Source: Aeromonas popoffii (GTDB taxonomy: Bacteria > Pseudomonadota > Gammaproteobacteria > Enterobacterales > Aeromonadaceae). From it: 64,000 nt of DNA. The notes beneath the pieces were generated by a model. That model ran no database searches. It was not told where the DNA came from and saw only the letters and a list, made by a program, of their open reading frames with translations. Below are positions 48,956-57,596 of this stretch, piece after piece (the first letter of the stretch is position 1; each line of letters starts with the position of its first letter). The translations under genes were made by a program, and so were the position numbers. The stretch is from positions 58,608-122,607 of the forward strand of contig NZ_CDBI01000006.1 of assembly GCF_000820025.1 (NCBI RefSeq). The letters run 5' to 3'.

Positions 48956-48979
48956 ACCGGCCCGTAGGGGCCGGTTTTT
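48956..48979 (+). terminator. Internal terminator after the binding-protein gene
   Basis: Perfect 8-bp stem ACCGGCCC/GGGCCGGT with loop GTAG, followed by five T. It lies inside the transporter operon and should leave the binding protein more abundant than the membrane subunits. Confidence 0.8.
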
Positions 48980-49011
48980 AGTCTCTCTTCATGACCCGCA
49001 AGGACTGCATC

Positions 49012-50598
49012 ATGGACCAGACAGATCGCTATGCCATCGAATTAAGGGGTATCGATAAGCGGTTCGGCGACGTGTACGCCAACAAGCAGATCGACCTTAA
49101 GGTTCAAAAAGGCAGTATTCACGGTATCGTCGGCGAGAATGGTGCCGGCAAGTCGACGCTGATGAGCATCATTTATGGTTTCTACCACGCCGACAGCGGC
49201 GAGATGTTCATCGACGGGAAACCGTTCAAACCCCATGGCTCACAAGATGCGATTGCCGCAGGCGTGGGCATGGTGCACCAGCACTTTATGCTGGTGAACA
49301 ATTTCACCGTGCTGGAGAACGTCATCCTTGGCGCGGAAAACGGCTGGCACTTGGGCCAGAGCCTGGCAGCGGCCGAGAAGCTGCTCGGCGAGCTGGCGCG
49401 GGACTATGGTCTCGATGTGCCGCTGCACGAGAAAGTCGAAGACCTGCCGGTGGGCCTGCAACAGCGGGTCGAGATCCTCAAGGCGCTCTATCGCGGTGCC
49501 CGCATCCTGATCCTCGATGAGCCGACCGGGGTACTGACCCCGCAAGAGGCGGATCACCTGTTCGAGGTGCTGAAAAAGCTGCGGGATCAAGGCGCGACCA
49601 TCATCCTCATCACCCACAAGCTGCGGGAGATCCTGGCCATTACCGATCAGGTCTCCATCATGCGCCGGGGCGAGATGGTGGCCCACGTCGCCACCAAGGA
49701 TACCGACAAGGAGCAGCTGGCCGAACTCATGGTGGGCCGCAAGGTGCGCCTCAAGGTCGACAAGGGCCCGACCCAGCCGGGCGAGGCCAAGCTCAAGGTC
49801 AACGGGCTCAGTTACTTCGACGATGCCAAGGTGGAGCGGGTCAAATCCGTCAGCTTCGAGGTGCGGGCCGGGGAAGTGGTCGGCATCGCTGGCGTCTCAG
49901 GCAACGGCCAGTCCGAGCTGCTCAGCCTGCTTGGCGGCATCATCAAGCCCAGCAAGGGCAGCTTTACCATCACAGGCAATGGTCAGACGCACGAGGTGAG
50001 CGTGGCGCATCCGGCTGATCCCGAGCGGGTGCGCAACTACGGCCTCGGCCATGTGCCGGAAGACAGGCACAAGATGGGGCTGATCAACCGCTTCGAGGCG
50101 CAAGAGGCCTTCATCCTGGGTTATCACCGCCGTCCCCAGTACAACAAGGGCTGGCTGCAGAACAGGGAGGCGATCCTGCAGGATTGTCAGGCCAAGATGG
50201 ACAAGTGGGACGTGCGCCCGCCCCATCCCGACCACAAGACGGCCAACTTCTCCGGTGGCAACCAGCAGAAGCTGGTAATCGCCCGGGAAGTGGAGCAGAA
50301 CCCGGATGTGCTGCTGATCGGCCAGCCGACCCGCGGGGTCGATATCGGCGCCATCGAGTACATCCACCAGCAGATCATCGCCATGCGCGACAAGGGCAAG
50401 GCCGTGCTGCTGGTGTCGGTGGAGCTGGATGAGATCATGAGTCTGTCTGACCGGATCCTGGTGATTGCCGATGGCCGCATCGTTGGCGAGCTGGATGCTG
50501 CCAAGGCGGATGAACGCACCATAGGACTGATGATGGCGAACATAGTGCCGGACGACGTTGCTGCTCTGTCTGGCGTAGCCAAGGAGGCTCGCTCATGA
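49012..50598 (+). CDS. Nucleoside ABC transporter ATP-binding protein
   Basis: A sugar/nucleoside-type ABC ATPase of 528 residues with two fused nucleotide-binding domains. The first has GENGAGKSTLMSIIYG and LILDEPTGVLTP; the second has GVSGNGQSELLSLLG, the signature SGGNQQKLVIAREV and GQPTRGVDIGAIEYI. As in this class, the second domain is likely degenerate at the catalytic glutamate (QPTRG). AAGGA lies 7 bases before the ATG at 49012, preferred to an ATG seven codons upstream. Its stop overlaps the start of the first permease (ATGA). Confidence 0.93.
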   Translation: MDQTDRYAIELRGIDKRFGDVYANKQIDLKVQKGSIHGIVGENGAGKSTLMSIIYGFYHADSGEMFIDGKPFKPHGSQDAIAAGVGMVHQHFMLVNNFTVLENVILGAENGWHLGQSLAAAEKLLGELARDYGLDVPLHEKVEDLPVGLQQRVEILKALYRGARILILDEPTGVLTPQEADHLFEVLKKLRDQGATIILITHKLREILAITDQVSIMRRGEMVAHVATKDTDKEQLAELMVGRKVRLKVDKGPTQPGEAKLKVNGLSYFDDAKVERVKSVSFEVRAGEVVGIAGVSGNGQSELLSLLGGIIKPSKGSFTITGNGQTHEVSVAHPADPERVRNYGLGHVPEDRHKMGLINRFEAQEAFILGYHRRPQYNKGWLQNREAILQDCQAKMDKWDVRPPHPDHKTANFSGGNQQKLVIAREVEQNPDVLLIGQPTRGVDIGAIEYIHQQIIAMRDKGKAVLLVSVELDEIMSLSDRILVIADGRIVGELDAAKADERTIGLMMANIVPDDVAALSGVAKEARS

Positions 50599-51713
50599 GC
50601 CAAACACGTATCCCTGCCTGGATCTCCGTGGGCGTGCTGCCCGCGCTCAACATACTGCTGGCCTTCCTGGTGTCGGCCATCCTGTTCTACTACCTCGACA
50701 TCAACCCGATCGATGCCGCCCAGATCATGTGGTACGGCGCCTTCGGCACCGGTGAAGGGGTCGGTTTCACCCTCTACTACGCGACCGGTTTCATCTTCAC
50801 CGGTCTGTCGGTGGCGGTCGCCTTCCACGCCGGTCTGTTCAACATCGGTGGTGAAGGTCAGGCCTATATCGGCGGCCTCGGCGTCGGCCTGGTCTGCCTG
50901 CTGCTCGGCGACTCGCTGCCGTTTGCGCTGCTGTTGCCGCTGGCCATCATCGCCGGCGGCCTGTTCGGTGCGGCCTGGGCCTTTATTCCGGCCTGGCTGC
51001 AAGCCAAACGCGGCAGCCACATCGTCATCACCACCATCATGTTCAACTTCATCGCCGCCTCCCTGATGGCCTACCTGCTGGTCGAAGTGTTCAAACCGGC
51101 GGGCTCCATGGCGACCGAGAGCAAGGTGTTTGCCGAGGCGAGCTGGTTGCCCAAGGTCAGCGAGCTGGCGAGCGGTGTCGGCATGGATATACCCAACAGC
51201 CCGCTCAACATCAGCTTCTTCTGGGCGCTGATCTGTGCGGCCCTGGTGTGGGTTTTTATCTGGCATACCCGCTGGGGCTACGAGATCCGCTCGGTCGGAG
51301 CCAGCCAAAGCGCCTCCGCCTACGCAGGCATCTCCTATCCCAAGGTGGTGATCCTGGCCATGGTGATCTCCGGCATGCTGTCGGGCTTCTTCGCCCTCAA
51401 CGTGCTGCAGGGTGAACTGCACCAGATCAAGCTCAACTTCGTGGAAGGCTTCGGCTTCACCGGTATCGCGGTGGCGCTGATGGGGCGCAACCACCCGGTC
51501 GGCGTCATCATCGCCAGCCTGCTGTTTGGCTTCCTCTATCAGGGGGGCGCCGAGCTCAGCTTCGAGTTCGGGGTCGACCGCAACATAGTGGTGGTGCTGC
51601 AGGGTCTGGTGATCCTGTTCTGTGGCGCCCTTGAGCACATGATGCGTCCGCGCGTCGAGCAGCTCTATCTGGCGTTTGCCAACCGCTCATCCGCGCAAGC
51701 CAAGGGAGCCTGA
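50595..51713 (+). CDS. Nucleoside ABC transporter permease 1
   Basis: A BPD_transp_2-family inner-membrane permease of 372 residues with about ten helices. It has the family motif FNIGGEGQAYIGGL near residue 83 and VGASQSASAYAGISYPKVV, and GRNHPVGVIIASLLFGFLYQGG near the end. It pairs with the second permease to form the channel of the importer. It is translationally coupled to the ATPase gene and two bases separate it from the next. Confidence 0.92.
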   Translation: MSQTRIPAWISVGVLPALNILLAFLVSAILFYYLDINPIDAAQIMWYGAFGTGEGVGFTLYYATGFIFTGLSVAVAFHAGLFNIGGEGQAYIGGLGVGLVCLLLGDSLPFALLLPLAIIAGGLFGAAWAFIPAWLQAKRGSHIVITTIMFNFIAASLMAYLLVEVFKPAGSMATESKVFAEASWLPKVSELASGVGMDIPNSPLNISFFWALICAALVWVFIWHTRWGYEIRSVGASQSASAYAGISYPKVVILAMVISGMLSGFFALNVLQGELHQIKLNFVEGFGFTGIAVALMGRNHPVGVIIASLLFGFLYQGGAELSFEFGVDRNIVVVLQGLVILFCGALEHMMRPRVEQLYLAFANRSSAQAKGA

Positions 51714-51715
51714 TC

Positions 51716-52681
51716 ATGTTTGAAACTCTGATCCTGATGCTGGATGCCACCATACGAACCGCACCACCGCTGATCCTGGCCGCCATGGCGGGCATGTTTT
51801 GTGAACGCTCCGGTGTGGTCAACATAGCGCTGGAAGGCAAATTGCTGGCGGCGGCGTTCGCCAGCGGCGCGGCGGCGGCTGTCTCCGGTTCTGCCTGGAT
51901 TGGGCTGGGTGCGGGTATGGGCGTCTCCATACTGTTCGCCCTGATGCACGGCTTTGCCACCATCACCCACAGGGGTGATCAGGTGGTAAGCGGCATGGCC
52001 ATCAACATTCTGGCGGCCGGTCTGACCGTCACCCTGGGCCGTTACTGGTTCGATCAGGGTGGCCAGACCCCGGCACTCTCCGGTGCGGCCCGCTTCGCCC
52101 CCATCGATCTGCCCTACGCCAGGGAGCTGTGGGATGTGCCGGTGATCGGCCAGCTCTACAGCGAGCTGCTCAGCGGCCACTCCCTGCTGGAATACGTGGC
52201 GTTTGCCGCCGTGCCCCTGGCCTGGTGGGTGATGTTTCGCACCCGCTTCGGTCTGCGTCTGCGTGCCGTGGGCGAGGCACCAGCGGCGGTCGATACCGCC
52301 GGTATTTCCGTGGTGCGGATGCGTTATACCGCGCTCATCATAGGTGGTCTGCTGGCTGGCATCGGTGGCACCTATCTGGCGGTGGCCCAGACGGCTCAGT
52401 TCATCCCCAACATGAGTGCAGGCAAGGGCTTTATGGCACTGGCAGCGCTGGTGTTCGGCAAGTGGCGCCCTTGGAATGCGCTGGCGGCATGTCTGCTGTT
52501 CGGCTTCCTCGATGCTGTCGCCATCCGCCTGCAAGGTGTCAGCATAGGTAGCTTCGCCATTCCGGTGCAGGCCATCGAGGCCTTGCCCTACATACTGACG
52601 GTATTCCTGCTGGCCGGCTTCATCGGCAAGGCGGTGGCCCCCAAGGCGCTCGGTACCCCTTACGTCAAGGAGCGGGAGTGA
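51716..52681 (+). CDS. Nucleoside ABC transporter permease 2
   Basis: The second BPD_transp_2 permease, 321 residues, with about eight to nine helices. It has the typical FCERSGVVNIALEGKLLAAAF near residue 28, TITHRGDQVVSGMAINILAAGLTV and LVFGKWRPWNALAACLLFGFLDAV. It is last in the operon and ends before a strong bidirectional terminator. Together with the upstream genes it completes a four-gene importer (binding protein, ATPase, two permeases). Confidence 0.92.
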   Translation: MFETLILMLDATIRTAPPLILAAMAGMFCERSGVVNIALEGKLLAAAFASGAAAAVSGSAWIGLGAGMGVSILFALMHGFATITHRGDQVVSGMAINILAAGLTVTLGRYWFDQGGQTPALSGAARFAPIDLPYARELWDVPVIGQLYSELLSGHSLLEYVAFAAVPLAWWVMFRTRFGLRLRAVGEAPAAVDTAGISVVRMRYTALIIGGLLAGIGGTYLAVAQTAQFIPNMSAGKGFMALAALVFGKWRPWNALAACLLFGFLDAVAIRLQGVSIGSFAIPVQAIEALPYILTVFLLAGFIGKAVAPKALGTPYVKERE

Positions 52682-52755
52682 TCTCCTTGCTACCGGCAAG
52701 CCCCTTCTGGCGGGCCCCAGTGTACTGATACCCGCCAGGCCGACTAACCCAATAG

Positions 52756-52790
52756 AAATAACCCGCTCTGTTGCAAAGAGCGGGTTATTT
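52756..52790. terminator. Bidirectional terminator after the transporter operon
   Basis: 14-base perfect arms AAATAACCCGCTCT/AGAGCGGGTTATTT with a 7-base loop, between convergent genes. Confidence 0.9.
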
Positions 52791-52843
52791 CATAATGGGC
52801 GAGACGTCTTAGCCCAGTGTGCATGAGCAGAGCCAGTTTTTGG

Positions 52844-53284
52844 CTAGAACCATGCCTTTTTATTGATGATGTAAGTTTGCTCAAACTCTTCATCGGACTT
52901 AGAGATGTAAATAACAAACTCGATGAAAGCAATAAGCCCGATAATGACAGAGGGCAAACCAAGCAGAATAAAACCAAACAAGAAAATCAGCAGCATGAAC
53001 ACACCCTGCTTGGTGTAACCAAGATAAAACTTGTGTGCACCGAAGGCGCCCAGGAAAAACGCAAACAACGCTGCTGCCACTTTTTTGGATGCGCCAACCG
53101 TGGAGGCGATGGCGTAAATAGCCTGTGCCTGCTCACCTTCAATAGAGAAATCCACTTTCAAGCCATTTTTCGGCAGTTGACTGCCTTTCCATTCAATAAT
53201 GTCAAACTGATATCTATTGCTGTCATCCCCGGAAATCAAACCAGTGCGATCTGTTTCATTAAAGTTAATTACCGTGCCTTTCAT
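52844..53284 (-). CDS. Cold-shock-like/TM2 domain fusion protein
   Basis: A 146-residue protein joining two domains. Residues 1-55 (KGTVINFNETDRTGLISGDDSNRYQFDIIEWKG region, in parts GTVINFNETDRTGLI and RYQFDI) resemble an OB-fold cold-shock domain. Residues 65-130 are a TM2 domain with two helices and the FGAHKFYLGY motif. A role linking nucleic acid or ligand binding to the membrane is a guess. The ATG at 53284 begins the OB-like domain. Base use is more AT-rich than its neighbours. It converges on the transporter operon. Confidence 0.75.
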   Translation of the reverse strand: MKGTVINFNETDRTGLISGDDSNRYQFDIIEWKGSQLPKNGLKVDFSIEGEQAQAIYAIASTVGASKKVAAALFAFFLGAFGAHKFYLGYTKQGVFMLLIFLFGFILLGLPSVIIGLIAFIEFVIYISKSDEEFEQTYIINKKAWF

Positions 53285-53407
53285 TATTATCAGCCCTTTA
53301 GCAAGAAGAAGAAAAAAGACCACGTCTGAACGGGTCTAATTCAGTTGACAGGCTACACCAGAAGAGGCTCATTTGAAACAAAAAACCAGCCAGTACAGGC
53401 ATGCCTG

Positions 53408-54313
53408 TCAACCAACCGGCCTCACCAGTGCAGGTTGATGGGGAGCACTCAGCCGCTCGGCCAGATAGTCCACCAGCAGCCGCACTTTGGGGGAGAGGTG
53501 GCGGTTGTGGGGATAAAGGGCCCAGATCCCCTCCTCCGGAGCCCGCAGCTCGGGCAGCAGCTCGATAAGCTCCCCCCGCGCCAGATGGTCACTCACGTAG
53601 TAATCCGGCAGCTGGATAATGCCTATTCCCTTGAGCGCCGCGTCCAGCAGGGCGTGACCGCTGTTGCACTGCAGCAGGCCGTGCACCCGCACGCTGTGGG
53701 GGTGAGCGTCCAGGGTGAAGTACCACTCATCACTGTTGCCCACCAAACAGCGGTGGCGGGCCAGCTCGGAGAGGCTGTTGGGGATGCCGTGGCAGGCGGT
53801 GTAGGCCGGTGAGGCGCAGACATAGGGCACCCGCTGCGCCAGCTTGCGCGCCACCAGCGTCGAATCTTTGAGATGGCCGAGCCGGATCGCCAGATCGTAG
53901 CCTTCGTGCACCAGATCCAGCAGCTGATTGGTGAGGTTGAGGATCACCTCCAGCTGGGGAAAACGCACCATGAAGTCGTTCACCAGCGGGGCGATGCGGC
54001 TCTCGCCGTAGGAGACAGGCGCCGTGATGCGCAACGACCCTTGCGGCACCGCCTGATGGCGTCCCACCGCCAGCTCGGCTTCATAGAGGTTGTCCAGCAG
54101 CTGACGGCAGTGACGGTAATAGATTTCGCCAAGCTCGGTGAGCCGCACCTGACGGGTGGTGCGCAGCAGCAGCTTGGCCTGCAGCCTGTCTTCCAGCTGT
54201 GCCACCTGACGGCTGACCTGGGCCACCGACACCCCCAGCTTGCGCGCCGCCGGAGTAAAGCCCCCCTGCTCCGCTACGCTGACAAATTCACAGATCCCTT
54301 CCCAGCCGAGCAT
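53408..54313 (-). CDS. LysR-family transcriptional regulator
   Basis: A 301-residue LysR-type regulator with an N-terminal winged helix (GICEFVSVAEQGGFTPAARKLGVSVAQVSRQVAQLEDRL, in parts FVSVAEQGGFTPAARKLGVS) and a C-terminal substrate-binding domain (about 90-295). It is divergent from frmA with 120 bases between, the usual arrangement for a LysR regulator and its target. It therefore probably activates the formaldehyde detoxification genes in response to formaldehyde or its glutathione adduct. The family is sure; the inducer is inference. Confidence 0.9.
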   Translation of the reverse strand: MLGWEGICEFVSVAEQGGFTPAARKLGVSVAQVSRQVAQLEDRLQAKLLLRTTRQVRLTELGEIYYRHCRQLLDNLYEAELAVGRHQAVPQGSLRITAPVSYGESRIAPLVNDFMVRFPQLEVILNLTNQLLDLVHEGYDLAIRLGHLKDSTLVARKLAQRVPYVCASPAYTACHGIPNSLSELARHRCLVGNSDEWYFTLDAHPHSVRVHGLLQCNSGHALLDAALKGIGIIQLPDYYVSDHLARGELIELLPELRAPEEGIWALYPHNRHLSPKVRLLVDYLAERLSAPHQPALVRPVG

Positions 54314-54391
54314 TATTACCTGTGTGTAAAAGTGATTTGATATTTAGCCTTATTATCACCAAATAGAAGGGAAACTACACTGCATACCTGA

Positions 54392-55561
<1,170 letters not shown>

Positions 55562-55569
55562 GCATGATC

Positions 55570-55595
55570 ACCCCGCCCACCTTCGTGGGCGGGGT
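55570..55595. repeat. Hairpin between frmA and frmB
   Basis: CCCCGCCCAC/GTGGGCGGGG arms with loop CTTC and no U-run, lying just before the frmB ribosome binding site. It may stabilise the frmA message. Confidence 0.6.
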
Positions 55596-55609
55596 GCAGG
55601 AGTCCTTCG

Positions 55610-56446
55610 ATGAATCTGGAGATTATCAGCAGCAACAAGAGTGTCGGCGGCTGGCACAAGCGCTATCGCCACAGTGCCAGCCTGCTCGGCTGCGAGATGA
55701 ATTTTTCTATCTATCTGCCACCCCAGGCCCTCACCGGCCAGAAGGTGCCCGTGCTCTACTGGCTCAGCGGCCTCACCTGCACCGATGAAAACTTCATGCA
55801 GAAGGCGGGGGCACACCGCATCGCCGCCGAGCTGGGCATCGCCCTGGTGACGCCGGACACCAGCCCGCGCGGCGAGGGGATCCCGGACGATCCCGCTTAC
55901 GATCTCGGCATGGGCGCCGGTTTTTATGTCAACGCCAGCCAGAGCCCCTGGCGCGATCACTACCAGATGTATGACTACGTCACCCGCGCACTGCCCGAGC
56001 TCATCGAGACCCACTTCCCGGTCTCGACCCGGCGCGCCATCAGCGGCCACTCCATGGGGGGGCATGGTGCGCTGATCGCCGCATTGCGGGAGCCCGGCCG
56101 CTACCGATCGGTCTCGGCGTTCAGCCCGATCTGCCACCCGAGCCGCTGCGCCTGGGGCCAGAAGGCGCTCGGTGCCTATCTCGGCCAAAATCCGCTGCTA
56201 TGGCAGGAGTGGGACGCCTGCCAGCTGCTACGCCACCAGCCAGTCACACCACTGCCAACCCTGGTGGATGTGGGGCTGGACGACCCCTTCCTTGCCGAGC
56301 AGCTGCACATCGATGCGCTGGCAGAAGCCGCTGCCAGCAAGGGGTGGCCGCTGGAGCTCAACCGCCATGCCGGCTATGACCACAGCTACTACTTCGTGGC
56401 GAGCTTTATCGAGGCGCACCTGCGCTTTCACGCCCGCTATCTCTGA
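55610..56446 (+). CDS. frmB: S-formylglutathione hydrolase
   Basis: Hydrolyses S-formylglutathione to formate and glutathione. The 278-residue alpha/beta hydrolase of the esterase D group has the GHSMGGHGAL nucleophile elbow with the catalytic serine near residue 147, an aspartate near residue 225 (VGLDDPFL) and a histidine near 258 (GYDHSYYF). SPRGEGIPDDPAYDLGMGAGFYVNA is family-typical. Length matches E. coli FrmB (277). AGGAG precedes the ATG by seven bases. A terminator follows. Confidence 0.96.
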   Translation: MNLEIISSNKSVGGWHKRYRHSASLLGCEMNFSIYLPPQALTGQKVPVLYWLSGLTCTDENFMQKAGAHRIAAELGIALVTPDTSPRGEGIPDDPAYDLGMGAGFYVNASQSPWRDHYQMYDYVTRALPELIETHFPVSTRRAISGHSMGGHGALIAALREPGRYRSVSAFSPICHPSRCAWGQKALGAYLGQNPLLWQEWDACQLLRHQPVTPLPTLVDVGLDDPFLAEQLHIDALAEAAASKGWPLELNRHAGYDHSYYFVASFIEAHLRFHARYL

Positions 56447-56448
56447 TC

Positions 56449-56479
56449 GAGACAGGCCCGCCACGGGCCTGTCTCTTTT
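56449..56479 (+). terminator. frmB terminator
   Basis: GAGACAGGCCC/GGGCCTGTCTC arms, 11 bp, followed by four T. Confidence 0.85.
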
Positions 56480-56512
56480 CTACGTTCGATGATTGGCTTG
56501 AGGCCAGCGGCT

Positions 56513-57235
56513 TCAACTGCCCTGGCGGGTCACGTCACCCGAGCCCGCGATCTTGCTCTCCAGCGTGGGATCACCCCAGTAGCTGACCGAACCGGATCCG
56601 GCGATGCCGACCTTGAGCCGCTCCCGGGCCCGCACCTCCACATTCCCGCTGCCCGCTATATTGACCTCAACCTTCTCACCCTTGAGATTGGCCCCCTGCA
56701 CATCCCCGGAACCGGCGATGTTCAGCTTCATGGCGGTGGCTGAGCCATCACCCAGATCCAGATTGCCGGACCCCGAGATATTGCCTTCCAGCCTGTTCAG
56801 CGCGAGCTTGCTGGCGACTATGTCGCCGCTGCCGGCCACCGACAATACCAGCTTGTCCCCCTTGAAACCTTGCAGGTCGCCGCTGCCAGAATCCGTCAGT
56901 GCCAGTTCATGGAGTTGGGGCAAGGTGATAGTGAGGTCCAGTGGCTCGGTCGGTTCGAGTCGATAGCCCTCCTTGACCTCGATCTCCAGCTTGTCGCCCC
57001 GCTCGGTCAGCACCAGATAGGGCAGCAGGTTCTCCTGTCCCTTGATATGAATAGCGCTCGCTTCCCCCACCACCAGATGAATATTGGCTGGCACCCCCGC
57101 CAATACCCGGGTCACCTGCTTGTCCATGGGCTGATGCTGCTCGATAACGACCCCTTTCCCTGTCACCTTGGCCTCATCCAGCCAACTGCAGCCACTCAGT
57201 CCGACGGCCAATATCATTTCAATTATCAATGTCAT
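56513..57235 (-). CDS. GIN-domain (DUF2807) lipoprotein
   Basis: A 240-residue lipoprotein: signal MTLIIEMILAVGLSGC with a lipobox cysteine at residue 16, then a DUF2807 putative autotransporter-adhesin-like domain. The domain is a right-handed beta-helix made of repeats marked by SGSGDL, AGSGDI, SGSGNL, AGSGDV, AGSGNV, AGSGSV and AGSGDV. Such proteins lie in the envelope; no function is settled. The ATG at 57235 begins the lipoprotein signal. It converges on frmB and is divergent from ovoA. Confidence 0.85.
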   Translation of the reverse strand: MTLIIEMILAVGLSGCSWLDEAKVTGKGVVIEQHQPMDKQVTRVLAGVPANIHLVVGEASAIHIKGQENLLPYLVLTERGDKLEIEVKEGYRLEPTEPLDLTITLPQLHELALTDSGSGDLQGFKGDKLVLSVAGSGDIVASKLALNRLEGNISGSGNLDLGDGSATAMKLNIAGSGDVQGANLKGEKVEVNIAGSGNVEVRARERLKVGIAGSGSVSYWGDPTLESKIAGSGDVTRQGS

Positions 57236-57596
57236 CACCTCTATCCTGATTGTGGCCTGGCACACAAAGCCCTTTTAGGGCCCAAGCATGTGCAAACATC
57301 GTGCGACAATATAAGTTAATGATTTATATCTATTTTATAGAACTTCATTTATTGGCACAAACATAAAAGGAGTCATTCAGGCCACATTTTGATAAAGTTA
57401 ACCATATCGACAGAGACAAATACCCGTCGATGTGTGGCTCGCATGCGGGGCCAGCCAAGCTGATGACCATAAAATTGTTAGTTGCCTCACCGACCGGTTG
57501 AGCCAATAGTCATACCTTGTGCGTATAGAGCTCTCCATCGCGGTAATGTATTTACCACTGTCTTGTCAGTTTTCACTGCCAGCAAGGAGTCACAGC
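57236..57596. other. Divergent region between the GIN lipoprotein and ovoA
   Basis: About 360 bases with no gene, AT-rich near 57310-57370, presumably holding promoters for both directions. AAGGAG at 57584-57589 is the ovoA ribosome binding site. Nothing else is recognised. Confidence 0.4.
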
